A stretch of DNA of 64,000 bases, taken from NCBI GenBank assembly GCA_900473805.1, contig UCMS01000030.1, forward strand, positions 39,054-103,053. Reading direction: 5' to 3'. The notes under the pieces were generated by a model. The model ran no database searches. It worked only from the letters and a program-made list of their open reading frames with translations, and was not told the origin of the DNA. Of this stretch, positions 16,255 through 25,181 are shown piece after piece. Origin of the DNA: Hyphomicrobiales bacterium (lineage in GTDB: Bacteria; Pseudomonadota; Alphaproteobacteria; Rhizobiales; Rhizobiaceae). The position numbers and the translations under genes were made by a program. How positions within the stretch are numbered: the first letter of the stretch is position 1; every line of letters begins with the position of its first letter.

Positions 16255-18057
16255 ATGCTGATCCTATCGATTGCCGACATCGAGAAGTTGGCTGAAGAAG
16301 ATAAGCTCACTGCCATAGAGCAGTTGCTTTTCGACAATTGCAGGATTGGTGGAGTTACCGAACTCGGCAACGGCGACTTGCCGGAAGGTCCAAGCCCAGA
16401 GCGTTCCATTCGTGCCGGGCTGCTGCGCTATCTGATCCTTGGCGGCTGTCGCAGCTACGAGCTGCATGGGAGGGGCGTGGTGTTACGCGGCGCGTGGATC
16501 GATGGTGAGCTTGACCTTCGTTTTGCGAAGGCAAAGGGATCAATCAATTTTGTCCGATGTGGTTTTGGTTCTGCAATCATGGCGAGGCAGGCACGTCTTG
16601 AATTCTTGCGACTCGACGATTGTTCTGTGCCTGCTCTTGATGCTGAGGGAGCCACAATTAAGGGCGATGTGATGCTGCGCGGCCTTAGAAGTAGTGGTGA
16701 AGTCTCGTTTGGCGGCGCAGAGATTGGCGGGCAGCTCTCCTGTATGGGAGCTATTTTAAATGGCAACGGGAAGCGCGCACTTGTAGCGCAGCGCGCCTCG
16801 ATCAGCGACGGAGTATTTCTCCGAGGGCTGAAGAGCCTAGGTGAGGTGTCGCTTTCCGGTGCTGAAATTGGCGGTCAGCTGACGTGTAAAGGAGCTGACT
16901 TAAATGGGGAGGGCGGTAAGGCTCTCGATGCTCAAGGTGCCAAGATTGGAGGCGGTGTGTTCCTTGAACGAGTAAAAACTAAAGGCGAGTTGTCCTTTTC
17001 CGGTGCCGAAATCGGTAATCAATTCGTCTCTAAGTTTGCCAACCTGAACGGCGGCGGTGGCAAGGCGCTAAATGGTGAACGCATGATCATCAAGGGAAGC
17101 CTTCTGTGGCGTGATGTGCAGGACGTGGTTGGCATAGTTACGCTTGCTGCTGCCCACCTCGAAAATCTCGCGGATGACGAAGCAAGCTGGACATTGGTAT
17201 CTGATCTAATCCTTGTAGGGGTTACCTACGACAATCTTGTAGACCCCCTCGGCCTCTCTTTTCGCAAAATCTGGCTGCGCAAAGGCGCCGCAAGGAACGG
17301 CAAATTCCACCCCCAACCCTACCAGCAACTCGCCAAGTTTTACCGCGAAACTGGCCATCGGCATGAGGCCCGCGAAATCCTGATCGAGAAGGAAAGGGAA
17401 CAGCGGAAGGCCGTACGGGCGTCAATCCGCAAAGCCAGACGCAAGGCTGAACGCAATGATCCATTCTCGGTGAAAACCGCATTGTCCTGGTCGTGGAATG
17501 TTGCTAGGCCCTGGGTAAGTTTTAATGTGGGGCGTTGGCTCAGGATCGGCTGGAACTGGCTCTGGGATATCCTCATCCGATACATCGCCGGCTATGGCTA
17601 CAAACCCTGGTTTTCCCTTTGGTGGCTCTGCGGCTTGGTCGTAGCCATGATGGTCATTGCCTGCTTTACCTGGAATGCCGGCGACTTTGCACCCAACTCT
17701 GCGATCGTCCTGACATCTTCCGAGTGGAAAGCCCTGGCAGATCTGCCCGAGATCTACACATCCCTCTCTGACGACGCGAAGCGGATGATAGTGGAGGACA
17801 TGACACCGGCGCACTTGTGGTCTGACACCCACGCCCCCGGCAAGGACTACGAAACCTTCTACTCCTTCGCTTACGCCCTCGACGTCGTCGTCCCCGTCCT
17901 CGATCTTGGCCAGACCGATGCCTGGGCGCCGTCGCCTGCGCGCGGTGGATGGGGCTATTGGATGTTCTACGCCCAAAAGATGTTCGTCGTTCTCGGCTGG
18001 GTCGTCACCGCCATTGCCGCTGCCGCCATCTCCGGCATGATCCGTCGCGACGACTGA
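16255..18057 (+). CDS. Repeat-containing membrane protein of unknown function
   Basis: 600 aa from the ATG at 16255 (AGAGGGG upstream); an in-frame start at 16162 is less likely. Residues ~127-270 are three tandem 48-residue repeats, each ending in GEVSFSGAEIGGQLTCKGADLNG-like sequence, distantly like pentapeptide-repeat beta-helices. A basic coiled linker (EREQRKAVRASIRKARRKAER) precedes two membrane segments (about 455-480 and near the C-terminus). The phrase ALDVVVPVLDLGQTD before the last helix recurs in large repeat-plus-membrane proteins sometimes misannotated as oxidoreductases. The first two-thirds are noticeably more AT-rich than the C-terminal third. Confidence 0.8.
   Translation: MLILSIADIEKLAEEDKLTAIEQLLFDNCRIGGVTELGNGDLPEGPSPERSIRAGLLRYLILGGCRSYELHGRGVVLRGAWIDGELDLRFAKAKGSINFVRCGFGSAIMARQARLEFLRLDDCSVPALDAEGATIKGDVMLRGLRSSGEVSFGGAEIGGQLSCMGAILNGNGKRALVAQRASISDGVFLRGLKSLGEVSLSGAEIGGQLTCKGADLNGEGGKALDAQGAKIGGGVFLERVKTKGELSFSGAEIGNQFVSKFANLNGGGGKALNGERMIIKGSLLWRDVQDVVGIVTLAAAHLENLADDEASWTLVSDLILVGVTYDNLVDPLGLSFRKIWLRKGAARNGKFHPQPYQQLAKFYRETGHRHEAREILIEKEREQRKAVRASIRKARRKAERNDPFSVKTALSWSWNVARPWVSFNVGRWLRIGWNWLWDILIRYIAGYGYKPWFSLWWLCGLVVAMMVIACFTWNAGDFAPNSAIVLTSSEWKALADLPEIYTSLSDDAKRMIVEDMTPAHLWSDTHAPGKDYETFYSFAYALDVVVPVLDLGQTDAWAPSPARGGWGYWMFYAQKMFVVLGWVVTAIAAAAISGMIRRDD
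16633..17064 (+). repeat. Three tandem 144-bp coding repeats
   Basis: Three consecutive 48-codon units encode ALxAxxAxIxxGVxLRGLxSxGEVSxxGAEIGGQLxCxGAxLNGxGxK. The DNA has diverged more than the protein, so the repeat is old and kept by selection on the fold. Confidence 0.85.
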
Positions 18058-18197
18058 GCCGTCGCACGCAAACACTTCCCTGCCGCTCGACACACCCGGC
18101 CCAGCGCTCCGCCCGGCTCCTTGCATAACCGCGGGGAACGAAGCCGGCTTCCGCCTCGTTCATCCCTCGGACTTAGCAAAAGAACGGAGCCAGAACG

Positions 18198-18590
18198 ATG
18201 AGCGACAACGATATGAACCGCCGCGAGAGCGGCGTGCGAAAGCTACTGGATCTACCTACAGGGCAGGGCGGCCGGGAAGCCGATTTCGGCGAGGAGGGGT
18301 ATCGCGAGGCGCGCGAGACCCGCCCTGACAGCAACGCCGATCTGATCGGCCAGAAAAGCGCCGAGGAGAACCTTTCGGTCTTGGGGGAGGATCCCGAACG
18401 CGTCGAGGACGGGCTGGACGCGCAGGTCGACACCACCAATCTCGATGCCGTCCGCGAGGCAAATCGCCTCGGCGGAACCGATACCTATCTGGTGGATTCC
18501 GATATGGAAGACCTCGATCAGCGTCTGGGCGAGGACGGGGAAGACGGCCGCCCGTCACCCATGGCGAATGCCGACAATCCCGAACGCTGA
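18198..18590 (+). CDS. Acidic hypothetical protein
   Basis: 130 aa, strongly acidic and hydrophilic, with no membrane segment or signal peptide and likely disordered. It begins MSDNDMNRRESGVRKLLDLPTG and contains TNLDAVREANRLGGTDTYLVDSDMEDLDQRL. A GGAG ribosome-binding site precedes the ATG. I do not recognise the family. It lies in a run of small, hydrophilic, independent genes (with 18847-19140). Confidence 0.65.
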   Translation: MSDNDMNRRESGVRKLLDLPTGQGGREADFGEEGYREARETRPDSNADLIGQKSAEENLSVLGEDPERVEDGLDAQVDTTNLDAVREANRLGGTDTYLVDSDMEDLDQRLGEDGEDGRPSPMANADNPER

Positions 18591-18846
18591 TCCGGCCAAA
18601 CGTCCGGCCCTGCGGCAAGCGTAGAGGGGCGAGACGGCAGACATGCGGCCGGACGGCCTATGCCCATTGCTGCCCGAAAGGGTGGCGTCCCCCGGGGAGC
18701 ATGGCGAGAGCCCAAGCGGGGGCTGATATCGGGTCAGTCTGGATGGGCTCTGCCCGAATGGAACGGCACCTTTTGGTCTCTCGCGCATTATCCGATCGAC
18801 CGGGCGGCCGCTTTCAAGGCCGCCTTTCCAACCCGAGGAGTACCCC

Positions 18847-19140
18847 ATGGCCAGCCCCTTCGACCTCTCCGCTCTATCGGAAACTGAACTCACCGACCTC
18901 ATCGAGGCCGCTAACATGGAGCGCAACCGCCGCCGTGTTGAAAGTGCACGCGAGCGCATGCCCGATGAAAACGGCAGCATGGGTCAGGATGTGAACGATC
19001 CGAACCATGGTGCAATCACCACGCCCACGCCCCATGCCGTTCGCGATCATGCGCCCGACGAGGACGCCGATCAGGGCTATGGCGACGGCGAACGGGACGC
19101 ACAGCCGCGCGTCGAACAGGCGGCCCGGCGGGTCGTCTGA
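18847..19140 (+). CDS. Small acidic hypothetical protein
   Basis: 97 aa preceded by CGAGGAG. A short amphipathic N-terminus (LSALSETELTDLIEAANMERNRRR) is followed by a hydrophilic Asp/Glu/Gly-rich tail without predicted structure. No family recognised. A 13-bp stem terminator follows 42 nt after the stop, so it is a self-contained transcription unit. Confidence 0.65.
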   Translation: MASPFDLSALSETELTDLIEAANMERNRRRVESARERMPDENGSMGQDVNDPNHGAITTPTPHAVRDHAPDEDADQGYGDGERDAQPRVEQAARRVV

Positions 19141-19182
19141 AGACGGTGAACCTTCGACCGCCCCTCAAGGGTCGGCCGTGAA

Positions 19183-19220
19183 AGCCGCCATGCTCTCTCC
19201 CCCTCCCGAGCATGGCGGCT
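19183..19220 (+). terminator. Strong hairpin after the small acidic gene
   Basis: AGCCGCCATGCTC (19183-19195) pairs perfectly with GAGCATGGCGGCT (19208-19220) over a 12-nt loop; GTTTCGCC follows. Thirteen perfect pairs but a short T-run. Confidence 0.75.
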
Positions 19221-19373
19221 GTTTCGCCTTGGAGAACGCGGACCGAAGAGGGGCCGGGCCAACCGCAAAGTTGACCCCTGAGACGGGATCAATCCGCAGC
19301 CAGAAACGCTGTCGGGCCGACGGCGGAAAGGCTTGCGATTGCCACCACGCGTCCCGCGCGATAGACAGCGCCG

Positions 19374-19814
19374 GTGTTGACCGATCTCGCCAGCTATCTC
19401 GGCCTCTTCTCCGCCGCCTTTCTCGCCGCCACGCTTCTGCCCGCCCAGTCGGAAGCGCTGCTGGTCGGCCTCTTGATGACCGGGCGCCATCCGCTCGCCG
19501 CCCTTCTCCTCGTGGCGACCGCAGGCAATGTGCTGGGCTCCGTGGTCAACTGGCTGCTCGGCCGCTTCGTCGAGCGTTTTCGCGACAGGCCCTGGTTTCC
19601 CGTGTCGCCGCGCGCGCTCGACAGCGCCTCCGGCTGGTATCGCCGCTTCGGCCTCTGGTCGCTGCTTCTGTCCTGGATGCCGGTGATCGGCGATCCGATC
19701 ACGCTCGCCGCCGGCGTCCTGCGTGTGCCGTTTCTGCCCTTCGTGATCCTGGTCACGCTCGCAAAGTTCGGCCGCTATACCGTGCTGGCCGCCCTGACGC
19801 TCGGGCTGATGTGA
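19374..19814 (+). CDS. YqaA family membrane protein
   Basis: 146 aa from GTG at 19374 (TTG at 19377 is an alternative). Four hydrophobic stretches are visible. The family signature includes EALLVGLLMTGRHPLAALLLVATAGNVLGSVVNWLLGR and SWMPVIGDPITLAAGVLRVP, placing it near the DedA/SNARE-associated membrane proteins. DedA relatives act in lipid flipping and envelope homeostasis; a precise role for YqaA is not established. No good ribosome-binding site is visible. Confidence 0.85.
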   Translation: MLTDLASYLGLFSAAFLAATLLPAQSEALLVGLLMTGRHPLAALLLVATAGNVLGSVVNWLLGRFVERFRDRPWFPVSPRALDSASGWYRRFGLWSLLLSWMPVIGDPITLAAGVLRVPFLPFVILVTLAKFGRYTVLAALTLGLM

Positions 19815-19902
19815 GATTGCGAGATCGCGCGTGAAGGACCGCTGCGCTCGGGTGCGGCTTGACGAACAGCGGCGGGTTCGCGCCGTTGTGCAAGCTTTTG
19901 CC

Positions 19903-20154
19903 TCAGGCCGTATACTTCACGCCCGCCTCGATCGCCGCCGAGATCAGCGCCTTGCGGCCATCCTCTTCCTTGGCCTTGCCCTGGGCGACGGCCGCCAGCA
20001 CCAGAAGCGCCTTGTCCAGCGCCTCGCCATCCTCTTCCGGCCAGTCCTCGATCAGCGCCCAGGACGCGCCCAGCGAGTTCTCGACCACGACATCCTCGCC
20101 CTCTTCGCCGATGGCGTGCAGGATCACGGGTTTGCTCCAGGTGGTGCGCATCAT
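19903..20154 (-). CDS. DUF982 domain-containing protein
   Basis: 83 aa from the ATG at 20154 (MMRTTWSKPV), preceded by AAGAGAG; the longer frame to 20322 is rejected. It matches the DUF982 layout of small proteins common in rhizobia: a short strand, ASWALIEDWPEEDGEALDKALLVLAAVAQGKAKEEDGRKALISAAIEAG. The function of the family is unknown. Confidence 0.8.
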   Translation of the reverse strand: MMRTTWSKPVILHAIGEEGEDVVVENSLGASWALIEDWPEEDGEALDKALLVLAAVAQGKAKEEDGRKALISAAIEAGVKYTA

Positions 20155-20608
20155 CGTCTCTCTTGTCGGTGCCGGCAGGCGGCGGGGTATTGGCACCCGC
20201 ATCGGGTGACGGACGGGCAGGCGTGAGGCGAGACCAACTCTGGCCAAGGACGGCACCTGCGCCGGCTTCGGCCCTTCTATACGGCCTTGCGGCCCGCCCT
20301 GCCACTCCTCCGAAGCCGCCATCCGCAGGAGAATATGCGCGCCTTGCCAGCACTTGACGAAACTCCTTCGTGCAATCTAGATATTCGTCATCGCGAAAAG
20401 CGACCGCTTACCTTGATCCGCCAGTGATCCGATCATGGCGTGAGTAAGCAGGTGGACGAATAGACGTCCATGCGGTCAAGCACACATCGAACCACGATCC
20501 GTGGTCCGATCAGCGACTCCCTGAAACCTTCCCCGAGACATCTCGGGCATGAAACGTCGATCCGACCGCGCCTGTGCGCGTCGCCGGCCGACGTCCGGAG
20601 CCAGCGCT
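20155..20608. other. Intergenic region between DUF982 and MFS pump genes
   Basis: 454 bases without a supported gene. It holds divergent promoters. A short inverted repeat, ACCACG/CGTGGT (20491-20496/20500-20505), lies about 100 nt before the MFS start and could be an operator; no regulator gene is adjacent. Confidence 0.5.
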
Positions 20609-21799
20609 ATGACCAGAAGACCCATGAGTCTCATTCTGATGACTGTCGTCCTTGATGCCATGGGCATCGGACTGATTTTTCCGATCCTGCCTTCGTTGCT
20701 GAAGGACGTGACCCATGCAGGCGATGGAACGCCCTACATCGGTCTCATGATGGCGCTTTATGCGGCCATGCAATTCCTCTTTGCGCCCGTGCTCGGCGCC
20801 CTCAGCGACAGCCGCGGCCGCCGCCCGGTGCTGTTGATCTCGCTCGCCGGCGCCATGCTCAACTATCTCGTCCTGGCCTTCGCACCCAGCCTCTGGTTGC
20901 TGCTGCTCGGTCGGGCTCTGGCGGGTCTCACTGGCGCCAACACCGCCGTGGCCGCCGCCTACATCTCCGATCTCTCCGCCGAAGACGAGCGCGCCCGTCG
21001 GTTCGGCCTCATGAACGCCATGTTTGGCATCGGATTCATTATCGGACCGGTGCTCGGCGGGGTGCTCGGCGATCTCTGGGTCAGGCTGCCCTTCCTGGCC
21101 GCAGCAGTGCTCACCGGCGTAAATCTGCTGCTGTGCCTTCTCCTGCTCCCGGAGACCCGGGTTTCCGCCCATCGCGCCATCGATTTGCGTGCCTTGAACC
21201 CGCTACGTCCCTTCCGTTGGGTCCTCGCCGCGAGGGGCGTCCTGCCGTTGGTGCTCATCTTCTTTCTGTTCAGCGGTCTCGGCGAAGCGTACGGCACCTG
21301 CTGGGCGCTGTGGGGCAATGACGTCTTCCAGTGGAACGGTCTGTGGATCGGTCTTTCGCTCGGCGCCTATGGCACCTGCCAGACCCTCGCTCAGGCGTTT
21401 CTGCCGGGTCCCGCGACGAAGCGCCTTGGCGAACGCACGGCAATTCTCGTTGGCATTGCCTGCGCCTGTGCCGCCCTCACGGTCTTCGCCATCGCCTGGC
21501 AGGGCTGGATGGTCTTTGCCGCCATGCCCGTCCTGGCGCTCGGGGGCATAGGCGTGCCGGCGCTGCAATCGCTAGCAACCCGTCAGGTGCGCGATGCCGA
21601 CCAAGGCAAGTTCCAGGGTCTCCTGCAGTCGACAGTCAGTCTCGCCTCGGTCCTTGCTCCGCTCGGTTTTTCGAACCTGTATCTGTCTGCGAGATCAATC
21701 TGGCCAGGCGCAATCTGGCTCGCCGTCGCCGTGCTTTACGGCATCGGGGCTGTTCTGGTCGTACGCCTGCAGTTCGAAAAGCCGCAGGCTGAAAGCTGA
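20609..21799 (+). CDS. TCR/Tet family MFS drug:H+ antiporter
   Basis: 396 aa, about 12 membrane helices. The start at 20609 follows GGAG. Features are the helix-1 motif LDAMGIGLIFPILPSLL and motif A between helices 2 and 3 (GALSDSRGRRPVLL, 63-76), as in the tetracycline efflux group; IAYISDL-like sequence (AAAYISDLSAEDERARRFGLMNAMFG) is also present. Base composition is native, so this looks like a chromosomal relative rather than an acquired resistance gene. The substrate is not established, and no TetR-type regulator is divergent from it. Confidence 0.88.
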   Translation: MTRRPMSLILMTVVLDAMGIGLIFPILPSLLKDVTHAGDGTPYIGLMMALYAAMQFLFAPVLGALSDSRGRRPVLLISLAGAMLNYLVLAFAPSLWLLLLGRALAGLTGANTAVAAAYISDLSAEDERARRFGLMNAMFGIGFIIGPVLGGVLGDLWVRLPFLAAAVLTGVNLLLCLLLLPETRVSAHRAIDLRALNPLRPFRWVLAARGVLPLVLIFFLFSGLGEAYGTCWALWGNDVFQWNGLWIGLSLGAYGTCQTLAQAFLPGPATKRLGERTAILVGIACACAALTVFAIAWQGWMVFAAMPVLALGGIGVPALQSLATRQVRDADQGKFQGLLQSTVSLASVLAPLGFSNLYLSARSIWPGAIWLAVAVLYGIGAVLVVRLQFEKPQAES

Positions 21800-21856
21800 G
21801 TTGACGGAATGTGGTCCGCTCCCGCGTCGATTTCCGGCGTTGGAGGGGCCTTGCCC

Positions 21857-22078
21857 TCACTCCTCCGTCTGCCGCCGTGCCGCAAGCCGGCGCCGGTCGC
21901 GTTCCACCGTGTCGATGCCGAGCTTCGTCAGTCGCATCTGCCGTTTCTGGAATTCGCCGCGGACCTGGACGAAGCCCTGTGCTTCGGCCTCGAAGAGCGT
22001 CTTCAGGCTGGTGCCCTTGGGCGGCGTCTGCCAGTCGGTGCCCTGGGTCGCATGCAACAGGACCATGATCTTGATCAT
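21857..22078 (-). CDS. Small hypothetical protein
   Basis: 73 aa from the ATG at 22078, with GGAGAGAC upstream. It starts MIKIMVLLHATQGTDWQTPP and ends in a basic helix (IDTVERDRRRLAARRQTEE). I recognise no domain. The promoter must lie between it and the MCP terminator at 22160. Confidence 0.55.
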   Translation of the reverse strand: MIKIMVLLHATQGTDWQTPPKGTSLKTLFEAEAQGFVQVRGEFQKRQMRLTKLGIDTVERDRRRLAARRQTEE

Positions 22079-22159
22079 CGGGTCTCTCCGGATGTGATGC
22101 CGGACGGGCCGGGTCGCAGAAATGAAGACGGTCTCTGCCACGCTTTGACGGGAAGAGAC

Positions 22160-22186
22160 AAGGGGGCGCCTGTCTGGCGCCCCCTT
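22160..22186 (-). terminator. Terminator of the dCache chemoreceptor gene
   Basis: AAGGGGGCGCC (22160-22170) pairs perfectly with GGCGCCCCCTT (22176-22186), 5-nt loop. It lies 32 nt past the MCP stop and just upstream of the small hypothetical gene, so it separates the two. Confidence 0.8.
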
Positions 22187-22217
22187 CAATCATGATGTGC
22201 TCGATACGCTGTCCCGC

Positions 22218-24647
22218 TCAAAACTCCTTCCAGGAATGCGCGACGGCGCCGAAGGCATTGGCCACCTTCTGCCCCAGCGCCTTTGCCGGAGAGCAAGCAG
22301 GCGAGGCAGCGGGGCGGGCCGACGGGCTGACCAGCCGCACCGGCGATTGCGCGGCCCCCCGCTGACCGAGATTGAACTGCGCGATCAGCGCATTCAAGGC
22401 ATCGGCTTCGCCGGCGAGGCTGTGGCTGGCCGCCGTCGTCTGCTCGACCATGGCCGCGTTCTGCTGCGTGCTCTGGTCGATCGTGTTGACGGCGGTGTTG
22501 ATTTCCTGGATGCCGACCGACTGTTCGCGCGCCGCTTCGACAATGGCGCTCACATGCGCGTTGATCTGCTGCACCTCGCCGACCATGACTTGAAGCGACC
22601 GGCCCGTCTCTCCGACCAGGGTCACACCCGTGCGCACCTGCTCTCCCGAGGTGATGATCAGAGCCTTGATCTCCTTGGCAGCGTTTGCCGAACGCTGGGC
22701 AAGTTCGCGCACTTCCTGGGCGACGACCGCAAAACCCTTGCCGGCTTCACCGGCACGGGCGGCTTCGACACCGGCATTCAGCGCCAGCAGGTTCGTCTGG
22801 AAGGCAATCTCGTCGATCACGCCGATGATGTTGGAGATCTCGCCGGAAGACTTTTCGATCTGCTGCATCGCATCGACGGCGTTGCGCACCACCTGACCGG
22901 CCTTCTCCGCGCCGGCTTTAGTCTGCGCCACCAGATGGCCCGCCTCTTCGGCGCGGCGGGTCGAATCCCGCATGGTCGTGGTGATCTCTTCCAGCGCTGC
23001 TGCGGTCTCCTCGACGGAGGCGGCCTGTTGCTCGGTGCGTTTGGACAGATCATCGGCTGCGGCGCGGATCTCGTTGGCGCCGTTGTCGATGCCGCGGGCG
23101 TTGTCCATTACGGCCTGCAGGGCCTGGTGCAGCTTGGTCAGGGAGTTGTTGAAATCGAGCCGCAGCCGGTCGAGATGGGCGGCAAAGGGCGTCTCGATCC
23201 GATAGGCGACGTCACCGTCGGCGAGTTTCTGCAGACCGGTCGCAAGCGAATCGACGACGAATTGCGATTCCGCCGCCTCGCGGGCCTTGTCGGCCTCGCG
23301 CTGCAATCTCTCGCGCTCGCTCATGGTCCGATTGGCTTCGGCTTCCCGCTCCATGGCCGCCTTCTCTATGGCATTCTCACGGAACACCGACACCGCCGCC
23401 GCCATGGCGCCGATTTCGTCGATGCGGCCAAGTCCCGGCACCTCGATGGAGGTGTCGTTCTCGGCCAGCCGCCCCATGGCGCCGGTCATCTGCCGGATCG
23501 GGATCGCGATGCTGCGGGCAACGAGCCACATCCCGGCAATGCCGCCGGCGGCAATGACCATCCCGACAAGGACCTGGAACTGCGTATCGGCTGTATTGCG
23601 CTCAGCAAGCGATGCGGTGAGCGCCGTGGCCTCTGCCATGGCGACGGCACGTGGCACCTCGATGACCACGGACCATGGCGTCTTCGTCCGACCAATGACA
23701 ATCGGGGAGAGGGCCGTGAAGCTCTCGGCCGTCCCGGCGACATCCGCGCGGCCGGCCTGGATCGTCGACAACAGGGTCGACGCGTCGGTATTGACCTTGT
23801 CATACCCGCTGCCGATTGCTTCCGGATGGTCGCTGGAGGCGACGACAAGCCCCATGTGGCTGACAATGTCGACGCTTGCCTTGCCGCCATAGATGGAAGC
23901 CTTCACATCGGTCGCGAGCTTCTGCACGAAGGTCAGGTCGAAATCGGCGCCGGCCACGCCCACGAACCTCCCCTCGACCATGATCGGCACCGACATGGTG
24001 GCGAGATAGACCGGCTTTCCCTGCACGATATAGGGCAGGGGATCGAGGATGCTCTCGCCGCCGCCATTCTGTGGGCCGATATACCAGCCACCCTTCATCA
24101 CCCCGTTCGGATGAAGCTCCCTGCTGTCATATTCGACCAGCGGCTGCACTGCGAGCTTCCCGTCGGCGCTGCGTGTCCAATAGGGCAGGAACCGCCCGGT
24201 CGCATCCGAGCCGATGTCGTTGCGGTCGCGAAACAGCCGGTCCTGGCCGTCCAGCGCATCCGGTTCCCAGGCACTGTAGGTGCCGTTGAAGCCTGGATTG
24301 TCCTTGAGCACGTTGAGCAGGATGGCATTGAAGTGAGCCCGCTGCTGGCCGACAGCAGGCGTGCCGCCGCCGTCATTGACTGCCGAAACCTCGAACATGC
24401 GCGCCATGTTGCGCGCCGCGTCGAAGGCCGCATCAAGCGGCGCCTCGATCAGCGAAGCCTGGGCCAGCGCCAGTGTCTTCAGCTGCGTCTTCGTTGCGTC
24501 CTCGGTCAGATGCGCAAGATTGTCGCCGACGAAGGTCTTCGATTTCGCGGCCGATACGATGCTGTATCCGACCAGCGCCGTACTAGCCGCCACCACGCAA
24601 ACGCCGGCGAGCAAGGCGATTTTCAGTTGAATGGATTGTATGCGCAC
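22218..24647 (-). CDS. Methyl-accepting chemotaxis protein with dCache domain
   Basis: 809 aa from GTG at 24647, chosen over 24677 because AAGGAG lies 9 nt upstream. TM1 is near residues 8-32. A ~310-residue periplasmic dCache-type sensor (LPYIVQGKPVYLATMSVPIMVEGRFVGVAGADFDL) precedes TM2 (VLVGMVIAAGGIAGMWLVA) and HAMP. The signalling hairpin tip is [28 protein letters not shown], the conserved CheA/CheW contact. The protein ends SWKEF, fitting the xWxxF CheR/CheB docking pentapeptide. The ligand is unknown. Confidence 0.93.
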   Translation of the reverse strand: MRIQSIQLKIALLAGVCVVAASTALVGYSIVSAAKSKTFVGDNLAHLTEDATKTQLKTLALAQASLIEAPLDAAFDAARNMARMFEVSAVNDGGGTPAVGQQRAHFNAILLNVLKDNPGFNGTYSAWEPDALDGQDRLFRDRNDIGSDATGRFLPYWTRSADGKLAVQPLVEYDSRELHPNGVMKGGWYIGPQNGGGESILDPLPYIVQGKPVYLATMSVPIMVEGRFVGVAGADFDLTFVQKLATDVKASIYGGKASVDIVSHMGLVVASSDHPEAIGSGYDKVNTDASTLLSTIQAGRADVAGTAESFTALSPIVIGRTKTPWSVVIEVPRAVAMAEATALTASLAERNTADTQFQVLVGMVIAAGGIAGMWLVARSIAIPIRQMTGAMGRLAENDTSIEVPGLGRIDEIGAMAAAVSVFRENAIEKAAMEREAEANRTMSERERLQREADKAREAAESQFVVDSLATGLQKLADGDVAYRIETPFAAHLDRLRLDFNNSLTKLHQALQAVMDNARGIDNGANEIRAAADDLSKRTEQQAASVEETAAALEEITTTMRDSTRRAEEAGHLVAQTKAGAEKAGQVVRNAVDAMQQIEKSSGEISNIIGVIDEIAFQTNLLALNAGVEAARAGEAGKGFAVVAQEVRELAQRSANAAKEIKALIITSGEQVRTGVTLVGETGRSLQVMVGEVQQINAHVSAIVEAAREQSVGIQEINTAVNTIDQSTQQNAAMVEQTTAASHSLAGEADALNALIAQFNLGQRGAAQSPVRLVSPSARPAASPACSPAKALGQKVANAFGAVAHSWKEF

Positions 24648-25181
24648 GTGATTGGGCTCCTTGTTGATGGCGATCACCCGCCTGAGAGCCTGGAGCCTCG
24701 ACCCTCCTTATTAATTGTTTCCGTAAATACGGATGCACTAAAACGGAAACGTCGCAGAAATGCGACAGATCGCCCGGCTGATAACAAGGGCCGAGGTGAG
24801 GGCGCCATTCCGCTCCAGGGAGATCCTTCGACGAATTGACCGTTGCTAAAGCGCGAGGGGAAGTGAAGGGCCTTAGCTGCGAATCATGAACACGCGAAAG
24901 GCTGGTGCGCTTCAACAGTAAAGGCACACATCTCCGGTCCGTGATGTTGAAAACCCGGCGTCTTCGCACCTGCGGCAAGCGGCTGCCCCCGCTTGACTTT
25001 CGGGCCCAACAGGCACATCTAACGAGGGTGAGGCGCGACCCTGAAATCGCGCCAGACAAGAGGACAGAAAGATGAACCCCGACAGTCGAAGTTCGACGTC
25101 ACATATCCGGCCGACGGCCCGTCTCTAGTCCTTGGAAATGCAGGGGCTGCGGCGGCCGATAGGCTGCCGAAGGAGATGCCC
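24648..25181. other. Intergenic region between chemoreceptor and CorA genes
   Basis: 534 bases. Near the MCP it contains GTTTCCGT/ACGGAAAC (24717-24724/24743-24750) and a GAAA-loop hairpin GTCGCA/TGCGAC (24751-24756/24761-24766). Near corA it contains GGCGCGA/TCGCGCC (25032-25038/25047-25053) and a possible 18-codon reading frame at 25072-25128. No larger gene is supported. Confidence 0.5.
25072..25128 (+). CDS. Possible 18-codon leader peptide upstream of CorA
   Basis: ATG at 25072 follows AGAGGACAGAAAG, a good ribosome-binding site. It encodes MNPDSRSSTSHIRPTARL and stops at 25126-25128, 54 nt before the CorA start. A hairpin (25032-25053) precedes it. Leader peptides control some Mg2+ transporter genes, but this one has no known homologue that I can name. 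Treat as a candidate. Confidence 0.3.
   Translation: MNPDSRSSTSHIRPTARL

Noticed and set aside
20609..21799. Acquired tetracycline resistance
   Set aside because: The MFS protein is of the Tet/TCR group, but composition matches the chromosome, no TetR regulator or mobile-element ends are adjacent, so acquired resistance is not supported.
22197..24839. 880-codon plus-strand open frame, the longest in the window
   Set aside because: It is antisense to the well-supported dCache chemoreceptor; its protein is His/Arg/Gly-rich and has no domain features.
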